The notes below the pieces were generated by a model. The model did no database searches and was not told the DNA's origin. It worked only from the letters and a program-made list of their open reading frames with translations. DNA of 64,000 nucleotides from positions 4,689,747 through 4,753,746 of the forward strand of contig NC_033633.1 in NCBI RefSeq assembly GCF_001540865.1. The letters run 5' to 3'. Positions 24,136 to 37,312 of this stretch are shown one piece after another. Positions within the stretch are counted from its first letter, which is position 1, and each line of letters begins with the position of its first letter. Origin of the DNA: Ananas comosus (taxonomy: Eukaryota; Streptophyta; Magnoliopsida; Poales; Bromeliaceae). The position numbers were made by a program, and so were the translations under genes.

Positions 24136-25661
24136 TGTAGTATCCTTATATATATATATATGCTACGTGCCCATGCATGCATTTCATGCCTATCCATTTA
24201 TGTAATTGAGGGTTGCACCAACACCTCATTAATTAATTTTCTCTCTCGTTTCGGCCGAAGCAACGACGAGCTCGGGGAGTTGCCGCGAGCCGATTTCGAC
24301 ACCAACGACGCACCGCGAAGCCGTTCGAGGGTACGGTTGCAGTCGTAGCGTTGCAAGGACCTTAGGCGAGGGCGTGTTTTCGCCGTTCTCAACATCGCCC
24401 CGTGTTGGATTTAGTATACGAGGTGGGTTTATTATTGGAATCCTACTTCTATAGTACTGTTCGTCGACATGTATCGTTAATATTACAAGTTGTTATTATT
24501 TAGCTCAAATTCATGAGTAGGTATGTTTTAGACATATAAACTGAATTGGGAGCATATTATTAGTTATTATTAATCATACATGTTGAACTAGGATAAAACA
24601 TAGGAGAAAACCAGCGTTCGGGACCTGGCATATGTTGAACTATCTGATTTAGCCCTAAGGGCCGTTGTATTTTTATACTGTTGCAGTATCCTCATAGTGA
24701 GTATCCCAGGTAGTTCAGATTTCAGTTCCGCTCGTGCTGGGATGCCGAGCCGATTTTTACAGTAGTGTTTATAGTGATCCGGACTAGTGGGTGCCGTGGT
24801 GGTTGACGGCGGACCCGGAATTGATTGTTTCTGTATCAGATTGTGCCGAGAGCATGTGACCAGTGGTTAGTAGTACTGTTAGACCTGTTTTTTTGATTTT
24901 AGCCTGTGAGAGCCTGATTGAGCTCGACAGAGATACGCTTGCATACTCGGTTGGGTCGCGCCCACGAGTGCCGCTCCGGAGTCTGGCTCTGTGCTTTCGC
25001 ATTGATGTCGCTGATTAGTTGCTATCCGCGAACTGTTTAGCGTAGAGGTAGCGCGGCTTAGACAGGCGGGATGGGTGCGTACACAGTCCCTATTGAGATT
25101 GGGTCAGAATTGATAATAGACACAAATTGAATAGTGTAGTGGCATGTAGCTGTAGATTTCTTTCCAGCTTTACCTACTAAGTTCGTTTCCTATTGTAATC
25201 TTAGTGGGTGAGCCGATGATTTTGAGGGCGGTACCCACTGAGGACTACTTATTTTTACAGTAGTTCTCACGCCCTGTTGTTACTATGTGTTTTGCAGAGC
25301 CTGCTGCTCTGGCTGCTGCGTCTTCCGAGGCTGATCGAGGCAAGGGCGTCGCGAATTAGAGCCCTACCCGATGAGTTGCTGAGATAGAGGATCCACCACT
25401 GCAGGTAGTTACGGTTTATTTTGTTGAGTTCATGTACATACAGTTGTTATAACTCGCTGGAGCGAGTACCTTTGTATAGCGTTTTGTTGTATGTATGTGA
25501 GACTTGTTTTATTCTACCTGTTTGGTTTCTTTACAGCTCTATACTACTGGTTGTAGTATTGTATATTTTTAGTTACCGATACGCTTCGTATACAGAAAAA
25601 ATTCTTTGTATACGGCGGATTTGTCGACGTGCCCGGGAATTGTGTAATCCGGGGCGTGACA
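24136..25661 (+). mobile_element. 3' LTR of the gypsy element
   Basis: It starts TGTAGTATCCTTA right after the coding region and a purine-rich stretch (GGTGGAGAA), and ends GGGGCGTGACA. Length is 1526 bp. Its 3' part matches the solo LTR at 34787-36647 in reverse complement (TTTGTATACGGCGGATTTG). Confidence 0.85.
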
Positions 25662-25720
<59 letters not shown>

Positions 25721-25816
25721 TATATATATAGATGTATCTATATAGATATATAGATACATCTATATATATAGATACATCTATATAGATATATAGATATATC
25801 TATATATCTATATATA
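25662..25816. repeat. (TA)n tract with TAGATA variants
   Basis: The simple repeat lies exactly between two LTR ends, and contains interspersed TAGATACATCTA words. Confidence 0.95.
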
Positions 25817-28800
25817 TGTCACGCCCCGTGCCCCGGCTATTTGATCGGGTTCGGGCACGCCAACAGACAGCCGAACGGACAGGGTTTTTCCTGTACCGGG
25901 GATAAAGTCTCCCATGTACGTCCAAGGCGTCGCAATCAATATAATGTACGAAGTTCTAACCAGGAATACATTTCAACCAAAGATTGCGTATGGAAGTATC
26001 AAAAACATAAATCTACTTGCTATTACAAGTATTCACACCAGATACATTTTTGCATCACAATTCCCTTTTATAATCAACTTCCAAATACAATCAAGATCTT
26101 AGAATTTATTACAACTTGTTCTTTTTCTTTTCCCTCTACCCCTAGGCTATGCCGACTCGGGGTACTGCTATCTCTGATCTCTGGGTAGGGCGCTATCTAC
26201 CGAGCTAAGCCCTTGCCTCGCACCGCCGCGCCACTCACGTGTGAACCTGTAACACCCCAAAACAACGTGGGGTGAGAACCAACTCCATGGTTCCCAGTGG
26301 GTACGGCCACCCAAGGGAAAAGCTCGACCAATAGGTCCAAAGAGGCACTGTAATCATGTTAGTCCAAAAATATCTACCGATATATATATCATCATGTTAT
26401 GATGCAACTAACAGATAACATGCCTCACAATATGTAATATGAACATTATGCAATTCCTGTAACTCATGCAAGTAGATCAGTTAATTCTACTCATTATTCT
26501 TAATCATTCTTTATTCTTAGCCATTCTTTATCGCTAATCGTTCTTTTCCATATTAGTTGTCCTTTAGTATTTGCTATTCTTTAACATTAGCCATTCTTTA
26601 CTATTTATTCTCTACTATTACTAAGGGCACTCGCACCTTAGCCATATTATATATATATGTCATTCTTTCCTAAGGTTACTTTACCTTAGCCAACTATGAC
26701 ATTCGACTCGGTCTTGAGTCAATCAACTGCGGATAATCCGCTCTTTGCCCGGCTCGAGGTGAAGGAACTCTCACACACACCTCAGCCTTCAATCCACATA
26801 CTACATCGCCCAACGGGTCGCCCAGAGCTGCGTACACTCGTGGTCAGGGATCTTCCCGGTGGGAGAGGAATATGCCACATGCACCCGCGGCCCAAGACCC
26901 CCGATAGGGAGGGGAATATGCCACACGCACCCTAGCGAACTAAGATTCCTGCTCAATCTCAAGCCTCGCAGTTCTCCCGGTGGGAGGGAAATATGCCACA
27001 CGCACCCGCGGCCAAGAACTGTCGAGCTCATATGCTGCACTAGCAGCCGCTGCACTCGCAGCCGGAATTCCGGAATCCATATTACATAACTCAAGGGTTG
27101 GTCTCACCCTATATTATCGACCTATCTAGGTCCAAGTCTTTGTTCAACCTAAGTTAATACTTTAGGTTCGATGTCGATATGTTCATAGCCTAGGTTCATT
27201 AACACTAGGTCCAATGTCATTTTCCTTCTAGGTCCACTTGACCCTAGGTTCAATGTCGCTATATTCATAACCTAGGTTTACTTGACTCTAGGTTCAATTC
27301 TCAACCTAAGTTCAATACATTAGGTTTAATGCCACCCTTGACCAACCTATGTTTATTAACACTAGGTTAAATGCCACTCAATCTTTCCTAGGTTCACAAC
27401 ACTAGGTTTATATCATTCATGTTCAACCTATGTTCAAGACACTAGGTTAAATGCCACTCGATCTAATATACATAGATTGTCCAATCGAGCCTTACACATT
27501 AGTATTTTTCCTTTGCCATGTTCTCTACTCACTCTAGAGCTAACAATCCAGCCACATGCACATATGCATTCTAGCATCTCTATATCACATCATATGCATT
27601 CACTTAGCATTTCTATAACATGCAACATGCATTCTCTTAGTGTTAACTACATGCATCATCTAGCATTTCCTTATTGTATCAACATACATATTTCATTGGT
27701 AGGTATCAATATCAAGCATAAGATTCATGCATCTACATTATCTCTTGCAACCTACCACTACACATGTATGCATCAATAGTAACCATTACTCTTAGACATA
27801 ACGGCGACCTAGTCGCTTCGGTGAGCACAACCCACCTCAATTCGCAATCCGATTGCTTGTAGTCACTTGCAATCGGCCTCCCGCGGCACCTGTGACCCGG
27901 TTCAGCCCGAACTCTCGCACGACCACCCGAACGGCCTCCGATCCACGATCCAGAAATTAAAAGTCCGCGGTTAGTTGTCACGAGCTCACGATTCCGTTTT
28001 CATGATTTTAGGACGTCGCCTTGGCCCTCCAAGCGGAAACGAAGCTTTAACGGTCCGTTTCTTTAATAACTTCGCGTAGGCTCGACGAACCGCCTAACCG
28101 ACTTCACCAACGTATTGGTATACCTAGCAATTAGATTTACGTAGGGTTAATTTAGATCAAATCCAAACATTTTACAAAAACCCCATTTTGAACCCTAACA
28201 TGCTATTATTGCAATAAACCTCCAAATTGATTCATGATTCAAGCAAATAGCGTTGTTATCACCTAGGGAGTCCTCTAAACCCATTTCTAGAGCATATAAA
28301 TAAAGCTCTAAAGATCTACCATGAGAGGGGCTCAAGAAGCTCACCTAAAAGCTTGCTCCAAACTAAGAAGAAAATAAAGAAGATGAAGATGATTCACTTC
28401 CAAGCTTCAATCTCCACCAAATCCTTCAATTTTGGGAGAGATCTAGAGAGAGAAAAGGAGGTCTCTCTCTCCCTCCATGTATCCGTGTGTGTGTGTGAGG
28501 TGTTGTGGCTGCACGGTTGAGGGAGAAGAAGCAAATGCTTCTTTTACAATTAACACCCTCACAATACACTATTCACATCAGTTTAGCAGATACAAACTGA
28601 CGTTTTTTGCTGGAGCCATTCTAAATGTCTGTTTGAGCTCAAATTTGACAGTCAGGCTCGATTTTACTTAACTTAACGAAAGAAATTTTAATATTTCAGT
28701 TTCGACCACATTTGGTCACCGAAAAGCTCTGCCGAACTGTAATCTCTAGCAGATAGCAGTCGGATTTTATTTTTCACCTTCCGGGTGTCAGAATTACATG

Positions 28801-29041
28801 AAACTTTAAATCTAGCCTCATAAAAATAATTCTAACATATTTTATAATTTTCTGACACTGTACATTTTCTGCTAAAATATCAGTCCCGTTTCGCACAGAA
28901 AATTCTAAATCTTCTATTTTCATTCCGATTTCAGCACGAGTCATTCCAAACTTATATTTCACTTCTCTAAATCCAATAAAAATAATATCTCACACTATTT
29001 TTATTTATTTTTACTTTTATATCAAAATCCAGTATGTTACA
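25817..29041 (-). mobile_element. Solo LTR, about 3.2 kb
   Basis: On the minus strand it starts TGTAACATACTGGATTTTG at 29041 and ends GGGGCACGGGGCGTGACA at 25817. It contains three copies of an AATATGCCACACGCACCC unit (26860-27010) and an array of CTAGGTTCAATGTC-like words (27080-27480). No internal retroelement sequence is attached. The 5-bp flanks do not match, so the target duplication is lost or the left flank was altered by the (TA)n tract. Confidence 0.8.
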
Positions 29042-29529
29042 CGCGTGATATCTAGCGATCCGTCTGTCAGATTTTCCAACGAGTTGTGCCGACACGTTCA
29101 GCATGGCCGAGTCATCGAACCCACAATTTTGTTTTGTTCAATTAGGTCGACGATTCGCGGTGAAAGCCATCCTGTCTCCTATTCTCCAAAATCTTTTTTG
29201 CGATAAAATCCCTTTTCCTTGAAAATTGTGTATCAAAACCCAAATCTGTCACTGCCATTGGGTTCAGGACAGTTGAACCATTGAAAACGAGCTATTAGAT
29301 CACTATAACAGAAGTCCAATACGCACAAGAAGCCATCTCCACTGATTGGCCTCTCCGAAAAATCTGGGTTACTATTCATTTTAAGTGATTATTAGTAAAG
29401 GTCATGTAACTTCTCCATCCTAACTCATTTTCTTCTGAAACTTGACGAGTGCTTATATAATTAAATTACACACAAAAACATCATCAATATAGAGTTTAGC
29501 TATACAGTCAAATTTTCAGTCCTCACAGT
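29042..29529. other. Dispersed repeat fragment
   Basis: Reverse-complement match to 7260-7880 through several blocks (CTCTCCGAAAAATC, TGAGTTAGGATGG region, AACATCATCAATATAGAG). A related piece occurs near 63915-63980. No gene. Confidence 0.6.
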
Positions 29530-30337
29530 TTCTTTTATTTACGATTGTTTTCCTGGATTATCCCTTCAAATATAATGATTTTATGCAGTCCTTTGTTCTT
29601 ACTTGTGAGGCATTCATTGGGCAGAGTGAACAAATTCGGATGGAATTTGATTCTTGAATACATGAGAAAAATTGTAAGCCTGGAGGCTGGAGCCAGAACA
29701 TGGCTTTTTAGAATGGCTGAAATTACATGATTAGTCAGGGTAGTTTGATCAAAATTTTCCACTCGTCCACATCAACTTGTTGTTACCTTTGTTGAGAACA
29801 AAGAAAATTTGAACCCTTTTTTTTATCTTTTCGTAATTCAAATGACTAATATCAAAAGAATGACAAATGATAACCAATGATCATTTGCTCTGAGAAAAAT
29901 TATGTTGATTTTGAGATATATTCCTTGATTTAGTAAAACATTTGAAAATTTTAAGACATAAAATTTAGTGTTTTGATCTTGCGTGCATTGATTAGTGGTA
30001 GTGGCTGTGAGATATTTATTCAGTATTATGGTGCTATACGACTCATGTGTGGTAAAATAAGCCATGTATAAGTCTTTTAACATATAAGGACTGATGGTTC
30101 TTGTACATTTGAGATGTAGTGCATGCACTTTTGATACATTATATGATCAATGCACTATTTAACTCATTTTGTTTGCTTTGTAATTAGATATGCACAGTAC
30201 TGTTCATGCTTTTTGGCAAGCATCTAACAAATTTTGAGGCTTTTTGCCTTTTGCTGTAAACCAATGCCTATAATCTAAAACAACTACGTACTGATCCAAG
30301 GATACTAGCTTATCAAATAATATGTGCTCAACTACAA
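29530..30337 (+). repeat. Duplicate of part of membrin intron 1
   Basis: It is nearly identical, in the same orientation, to 39272-40236 inside intron 1 of the membrin gene, from TATTTACGATTGTTTTCCTGG to ATATGTGCTCAACT. It lacks 39900-40058, which in the gene is flanked by CACTA repeats. No membrin exon is included. The copied intron segment has no coding potential of its own. Confidence 0.93.
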
Positions 30338-30526
30338 CAATCAAGCTTCTTCAAGTCATCAACCACCACTACAACAACAAATCTTAACACAAGAAAAACA
30401 GGCATCATCAGAACAAACTACCATATTCCCTGTCGATATTATGGCTATGGTATAGGGACAATTACTAGAACAAAAAGCTACAGATCTTATAGACATGCAT
30501 CTAGACCAAAAACAAGACAGATCCTC
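30338..30526. other. Unassigned segment, glutamine-rich frame
   Basis: Between the intron copy and a solo LTR, one + frame encodes a Q- and S-rich stretch (ASSSHQPPLQQQ) broken by a TAG at about 30452. It could be a scrap of a coding exon interrupted by the LTR insertion at 30527. No family is recognised. Confidence 0.3.
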
Positions 30527-33255
30527 TGTCACGCCCCGGGACCCGGCATAGACCCGCCCGAGGCCCGCCCAGACCCGCCATATACCTGCACATATAAGGT
30601 GTCTACAATAATAGAGATATAAAAGCAAGGAAAAGTAAGACCACTAAAGATATCAGAGCAACTAGCAACTACCTACTAACAACAAGTAGAGAACAGTAAA
30701 CAGATCCACTAATAAAAATATAAAGGAAGTACAACATCTGTCTCATAATACAAAATGAGTGGTCTCTATACATGGTACAACTCTCAACCTCTCCTAAATA
30801 AATCCAATGAGAGGTAGACCACCAATCGATACGACCCTCGCAAAAGAGCTAGCTTGAGGCGATGCCCTTTCCGCAGTCTCTAACCTCGTCCGGTGTGGAA
30901 GGCTCTGAAAGGAAATAAGAAACAGGGGGCGTGAGAACTATAGTTTATAGTTCCCAGTGGGCAATTACTTACCTCAGCACATTGCGCTACTAGGCCCAAA
31001 GAGTATGGTAGATATGATAAACAACTAGAATTAAACTGCAGATATGAAAACATGTATTGAATGCTAAAATAAACTACTATACTATAAGCGATAGGATGGC
31101 AATGTGTAGTACACAGATTCTATCATGCTCAAATATGTCCAACACAAAACTAGTGTGATCCCACATGGCAAACAAGTATACTAAAGTGCAAAGAGCGCTA
31201 TAATCAAGTATACTATAAGTCCAAACCTATGCAATAAGCATGTCTAAGAAACCCAAATACTATAATCTATTTAGTAGTGATTTTACTTATGCGACACCGT
31301 GTCGATTTCCATTTACCATTAAGGATCTATCCAAGGTAGTCTGGCTTGTGCAGCCTAAGTGCCTGTGGTAGCCCAACATTCCCACTCGAGGAATGAGTCT
31401 GCCCCACCCGGCCCCGTAGGCTTCTCAATACCGCACGAGCGAACATGAGTCGCATAGGCTAACTCCGGAGTGCCGGCTTGTAGGGAGCGACCCTCACAAG
31501 CATGTGCGAATGAGCACAAATGGCAAGCAAGCGTAGTCATCGTCTCAAATGTCCAATCATCATGTCTCTAACATAGTAACAGTCACTAGCAACCTATCGG
31601 TCTAGTCCAATGTCCAACATGAAGGTTTAACCGTTCATTATGTCCAATGCCCCTTTATCGCATTACATCTCACTATGCCCAAATCTTGGTCCAACACTAA
31701 TGCCACTTTATGACATTAGGTTTACTAAGTCCACACATATTCCAAGCCTAATGCCCCTTTATGATATTAGCTTATTAATTCACAAACTACTCTAGTCTAA
31801 TGCCCCTTTCATGACATTATCTACTAGGTCCACATATAACCCAAGCTCAACGTCTCTTTATAACATTAGCTTTCTAAGTTCACATATAGCCCAAGCTCAA
31901 TGTCTCTTTCTGACATTAGCTTTCTAATTCACATGATATTCAAGTTCCCAGCCACTTCATGGCTTAACGTATTCTCATATGTCCAAGGGCATATATAATC
32001 ATTGTCATTTATATGAAACACAATTCTAAGTCCAGAATGCGAATGCTAAACTCATGCATGCTCTCTACTACATAGAGGTCGAAAAATGCATTGTATACAA
32101 CATAAGCATTTTAAGTATTTTAAAATTCATAAATAATACATCTAACACGAAAATGCATGATTTTCTATTTTACGATGCATAAATCCAAAAAAAAAGAGAT
32201 TTTCTCATTCTTAGGTAAGGTCAAACCCACCGAGCACCACTAAAACTCCTTCGTTTCGCCGAACGGAGTTGTCCACAATTCTTCTAGTACCCTAAAGGTC
32301 ACAAGGGAAGGGATACACATACGTTACGAAAAGCTCTAGGCTCAAACATTAACCAATTCTAGCAAAGGGGCAAAAACTCACCTACTGTGTAGAAATCCCC
32401 TTTAAAATCCCAAATGGAAGCTAAATTCCTTCCAAAGCAACCTAAACCAAGATTCTAATCCAATTAGATGAGATTAAAAGGCTTCTAATTAAAAAGCCCC
32501 AAATAAACCCTAGATTTTCCATTCTAGGGTTTCATCTCAAGAAAACCTCTAAAACATGAATCAAAAGATGGAATCATGCTACTAACCTCAAAAGAAGTCT
32601 CAACTTGGGCTCAAAATCAAGTGGGGTGGAAGATCTCTCCTCCAACAAGCCTCCAACGAAGCTCCAAGTCCTCTCCAATGGTGGAAAAGCCTCCAACAAG
32701 CAAAAGGAGCAAAAGAGATGTTTAATCTCTTAAAATCCAAGCAAAAATCAAAGAAATGGAAAGGGAATGTGTGGAGAGCTCCTTTACCTTCCTCCCTGTT
32801 GTTCCAAGCTCAAGGAACAACCCTAGGGGCGTGGGTGATGATATAGAAGGCCACAATCGCAAAAACACCCCTGCAGTTTGAACTGTTCAGATTCTGCCAA
32901 AGTGTACCGGTATACGGGAAAGTGTACCGGTACAAATCCCACGAAATGCAAACCCGAGCCTCGGGTTGGCTAAAATCCACATCTGTATCGGTACAACCAT
33001 CAGGGATGTACCGGTACACAATGTGTTCCGGTACAACCATCAAGGTTGTACCGGTACACAATCCTGCAGAGGCAACCCGAGAGCAGACCGCTTAATCCAA
33101 TTTTCTGGATTTTGATGCCAAGATCAAAACCTCAATTTTCGAGATGCAAGCCATGAGTCGGAACATTATCAACGACCCTCCAAAAACTGTGAAAAGTATC
33201 AGAACACAGATCAAACACTCGAACCTCGCAATTTGCAAAGGTCCAGTGTGCTACA
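30527..33255 (-). mobile_element. Solo LTR with TCCTC target duplication
   Basis: On the minus strand it starts TGTAGCACACTGGACC at 33255 and ends GGGGCGTGACA at 30527 (2729 bp). The 5-bp duplication TCCTC flanks it at 30522-30526 and 33256-33260, which proves a complete solo LTR. It holds a tandem array of CATTAGCTTTCTAA-type units (31640-31960) and, near its 5' end, six GTACCGGTAC-like palindromes (32905-33060). Confidence 0.93.
32905..33060. promoter_or_regulatory. Cluster of GTACCGGTAC palindromes in LTR U3
   Basis: Six copies of TGTACCGGTACA or one- to two-base variants lie within about 155 bp in the U3-like part of the solo LTR. A second cluster of four lies in the unrelated U3 of the LTR at 34787-36647. 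The regulatory role is inference from position and clustering. Confidence 0.5.
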
Positions 33256-33660
33256 TCCTCTTCTCCAAGCTTAAAGGATAATAATTTTATTCTTATATGG
33301 AGATATTATATTATAAATATATAATTATTTATTAATACCCTTAAATATATAACTAGTTTACATTATGTTACATATTTATTATATAATATAATTTTAAATA
33401 TAATTAATTTTTAGATATAAATTATTATAATAAGGTAGTATATTATAGTAATTGTTATATATAAATAATATTACATAATCAAAATATATATTGAATAATT
33501 TTTATTTATTTATTTATTTTTCTTTCAACCAAAAAACTGTAATGAAAAGCTAGTTTTCTTTTTCCCACAAGCCAAATACTAAAAACATAAAATTTATTTT
33601 TTTTCGAAAATTTTTTTTCTACTGAAAATTTGCTTTCACATTTTTATGTAGAACCAAACA
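33256..33660. other. AT-rich segment, no gene
   Basis: AT-rich DNA ending in GAACCAAACAGCCCC (33651-33665), which resembles the terminus of a hAT or Harbinger MITE. The opposite end was not found. Confidence 0.4.
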
Positions 33661-33869
33661 GCCCCTTAACTAGGGTAAACAATTCGGGTCAGAATTTAGA
33701 CATTCATACCCATTGACATACCTACCTGTTTCAGGAAATAATTTGGTTTCAGGTCCATCAATAATTAATTCTGGTTGAAAGATGACGTAACAGGTCCAGC
33801 CCATTTATCACACCATCACAAAACGGTAGGTTCATCGATCCTTCGAGATGAAGGATCCACCCGCACTCC
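33661..33869 (+). promoter_or_regulatory. Candidate original promoter/leader of the membrin gene
   Basis: If the composite insertion 33878-38269 is removed together with one TCCCCTGC copy, this segment becomes contiguous with the membrin start region and forms one pyrimidine-rich leader (CACTCCTCCCCTGCAGCTCC across the junction). It contains GATGACGTAAC (about 33781-33791), a bZIP-type TGACGT core. The promoter role is inferred from this reconstruction only. Confidence 0.35.
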
Positions 33870-33877
33870 TCCCCTGC

Positions 33878-34741
33878 TAGGGGTGGAATTGGACCCGGGC
33901 CTAAACAAGGCCCGGCCTGATGGGCCATGTTTGGGTCGGGCTTTGGGTATTAAAAATATAACTTTGGGTTCGTGTCTTCTTAAAAATTTAGGCCCGAAAA
34001 AAATTTGGACCTATTTGGGCATGTCCTAGCCCGACCCGAGCCCGACCCAAAAGCTCGATATATTAATTATCAAAATAAAAAATTTAATTATATATATATA
34101 TATATAATATTTATCAATAAAAGGAATAAATTACATAGTATATCATATATAATATATATTGTTATTAATTATATGTATTTATATATATGAGAATATATTA
34201 TGCCCTGACAAAATATTTACTTCCATATTAGGATATATTAAATAGTATTATTATATATAATTAATTAATTATAAATATCTATGAATAAATATATGGTACA
34301 TATCATTATATATAGCTAATTAGTTATGTACATAACACTTACTAAATATATATTATTTTATAATTTTTTTAAAAATTAATTAGACATTCTATGTACATAA
34401 GGATAATTTTTAAATTTTAAAATACCATAAAAATATGCCTTAATTAATTAAACGTTCTAATTTGATGTTAGATACTAATTTCTTTGATGTGATCAAATCT
34501 CAATAAAAATAGGTTTCTTATTTTAATTTTATACAATAAAAATATTTATGTATTATATGATAAACGCATAGAATAGACCTCCACAAAGCCTTATGGGTAT
34601 TGGGCATTGGGTTTGGACTTGGGCCGGGGCTTAATTTTTAAAAAAAATCGGGTAAAAGCCCAACCCCAAACCTAACATTTTTTTTTGGGCCGGACTTGGG
34701 CATAGTATTACTCAACCCAAGCCGGGCCCAGTTCCACCACT
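33878..34741. mobile_element. hAT-like element with TAGGGGTGGAA / CAGTGGTGGAA ends
   Basis: The left end TAGGGGTGGAATTGGACCC is mirrored at the right by the reverse complement of CAGTGGTGGAACTGGGCCC. The interior is AT-rich with GGCCCGG/CCGGGCC subterminal words. No transposase. Its own 8-bp target duplication is not evident. Instead the 8-bp word before it (TCCCCTGC, 33870-33877) recurs after the next element at 38270-38277. Confidence 0.65.
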
Positions 34742-34786
34742 GTTAGGTAATTCGCGAATTATTCGCGAATTTGTGAAGAAACGAAT

Positions 34787-36647
34787 TACCACGCCCCGGA
34801 TTACATGTTTCCTCGAGCACGCCAACAAATCCGCCGTATACAAAGAAATTTTCTTTGTATACGAAGCGATAGTTGTATCTGTACCTGTAATTATACAACA
34901 CTACAACTAGTAGTATAGAGCTGCTAAAAAGAAAACATATATAAATAATATCGGTTCAACATACATACATAGTATCTTGATACAAAAACACTCGCTCCGG
35001 AGAGGTATTAACATCAGTATGTATAAGAACCAAAAACTACAACTACCTGTAGCTGGTATAAATCTCTAGGTCAGTAGCAATAGGGAAGGGATCTAGCTAG
35101 CGACTCCCTTTTCACGATCTGAATCAGTAACAGCAGCAGCTGAAGAAGAAGGCTAAAAGGTTTCAACAACTGGGTGTGAGAACTACTGCAAAAAGTAGTA
35201 CTTAGTGGGTACCGTTACCGACCTCAACGGTTCACGCACTAAGTCTACAGATGTATGCTCAAAGATAGTAAAGGAAGCTGGAACAAATCTATAGCTATAT
35301 ATCACAATACTATCACAATCCAACACTAACTATCTGTAGAAAATGTAATCTCTGACCCAATCTCACTAGGGACTGTGAACACGCCCGTCCCGCCTGTCGA
35401 AGCTACACTAACTGCCACCACGCTAGGTCGTCAGTGGAGAGCAAGTCCAAACGAGACAAACCGACATCAACGCAAAAGCACTAAGCCCAATTCCGGAGTG
35501 GCACTCGTGGGCGCTACCCAACCGAGTATGCAAGCGTGTTTCTGCCGACCTCAATCAAGCTCTCACAGGCTATAATCAAAGTAAAAAGGTCTCACTGGTC
35601 TAACAACCATAATCTACGTGCCCTCGGCACAATCTGATGCAAAAACAGCCAATAGGGTCCACCGTCAACCGCGATGACACCCGACAGTCCGGAACAGCCT
35701 ATATACTGCTGTAAAAATAAGCTCGGCATCCCAGCACGAGCTTAAATGCATTCTACACTATTATGGGTATCCACCGCTTATAAACTGCGGCGATACAAAC
35801 AAACTACGGCTCCTAAAGCTAAATTTGGCAGTTTCAGAAATGACGGTGTAAAATCGATAGTTTTCTCCTAAGTCAATTCCAAGTCCAACATGTATAATTT
35901 ATCTAAATCTCTACTATATGCTCCAAATTCAGATTTCAATAAGCAAGCAAATCGATGAATTCGAGTTAAAATAACATGATATATAAGACTAAAAATATAT
36001 ATGTTGACATCAACTAGGCTTAGGAGGAAATCCATAGAATTCGATAACCCAGCTCGAAACACTAATCTAATTCCTACGAGAAGTCGATAGGAGAGGAACC
36101 ACGTTCTCGCCCGGCCTCCCAACGACGCAACTACGACCGTCGCGCGCTCGAACGGCTCCCCTGCGCGATGTCGGCGACGATCCGAGCTCCACTCGAAGCC
36201 TCCACCACGTACGACTCAAGAACTAGAGAGAGAGGGAGCACAGCAGAAATAATCCCCTCTCCAGCCTCTCTCTATCCTATAAGAAGCGGTGGAAAAGGGG
36301 TGAAGACAACGAGGCAACAAAAGACTGAAAGGCCCCTCACCTACCCTGGAGTATCGGTACCAGGCCGATGCCGTACCGGTACCCCGCAGCAGAATGTGCA
36401 ACCTGAGAGGAGCAGTCGGAAAATTTATACTGTGGTACCGGTACTCCCCTGCGTGGTATCGGTACGCATTGCTGAAAACCTACAATTTGTAGATTTCAAT
36501 GCTAAAAACCTGCTCTCGCGTTGCAACGAATCCGTTCTGCATCTAATTCGAGCCAACATGACTCGGACTTATCCCCACACTCTCCAGATGTGTCGACAAG
36601 CCTCAGATGCTGTAATTTCACAGCTGCTGGCCACTAGGGATACTACA
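34787..36647 (-). mobile_element. Solo LTR nested in hAT element
   Basis: On the minus strand it starts TGTAGTATCCCTAGTGG at 36647 and its 3' part matches the gypsy 3' LTR at 25170-25661. The end near 34787 reads GGGGCGTGGTA, a changed form of the usual GGGGCGTGACA. The flanks are CGAAT (34782-34786) and TGAAT (36648-36652), a probable 5-bp target duplication with one change. Both sides are the same TTCGCGAA-rich hAT sequence. Confidence 0.85.
36350..36465. promoter_or_regulatory. Second GTACCGGTAC palindrome cluster
   Basis: Four motifs (TATCGGTACC, GTACCGGTACC, GGTACCGGTACT, GTATCGGTACG) lie in the U3-like part of the solo LTR. They match the six-copy cluster at 32905-33060 although the surrounding sequences differ. 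Confidence 0.5.
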
Positions 36648-36833
36648 TGAATAAATCAGCCGAATAAGTATTTTTCGAAGAATTCGAAAAAAAACGTGAT
36701 TTTTTAATAAAAATAATTATTCGCGAATTATAGATTCTCGAATAATTCGCCTAAAAAACGCCCGCTCGCTCGTTGCGACTTGCAAGTCGCGCTCGCCGCT
36801 CGGGCAAAACAGAAAAAGGGAAAAAAAAGGGAA

Positions 36834-37312
36834 AACTTTAAATACCCCTCTGGTTTCGCACTTTCTCACTTTAGTACCCTATAGTTTAAAGTGTATCAAA
36901 TTAGTACCCTGTGATTTCGCACTTTCTCACTTTAGTACCCTATGGTTTAAAGTGTATCAAGTTAGTATTCTGTAGTTTTATTTTTGTATCAAGTTAGTGC
37001 CATGTGGTTTTATTTTTCTCTTTTTATTATCCATTTTGGGGTATTTTTTTCGTTAAATGAGTGACAAAGTTAACACTAAAGGATACTAAAATGAATATTC
37101 GATAAACCTAGGTAGGATATATGAAGTTTTTTGTATATAATTTAACGAAGTATTAAACCATATGGTACTAAAGTGAGAAAGTGCGAAACCACAAGATATT
37201 AACTTGATACACTTTAAACGACAGTGTACTAAAGTGAGAAAGTACGAAACCACATGGTGCTAATTTGATACACTTAAAATCAGTGCGAAATCACATGGGG
37301 TATTTTAAGTTC
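36834..37312. mobile_element. MITE with GTGCGAAA-type inverted repeats
   Basis: The left end AACTTTAAATACCCCTCTGG and the right end, in reverse complement AACTTAAAATACCCCATGTG, form terminal inverted repeats followed by TTTCGCAC on both arms. A lone N follows at 37313. A related element is at 56005-56323. Confidence 0.8.

Larger units (their letters stand above)
20511..25661 (+). mobile_element. 5'-truncated Ty3/gypsy chromovirus (Tekay/Del type)
   Basis: From left to right: a tail of gag, protease, reverse transcriptase, RNase H, integrase, chromodomain and a 3' LTR (24136-25661). The 5' LTR, primer site and most of gag are missing, and the left edge abuts a MITE fragment. Domain order and C-terminal chromodomain place it among chromoviruses. 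The reading frame is interrupted, so it is not autonomous. Confidence 0.92.
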
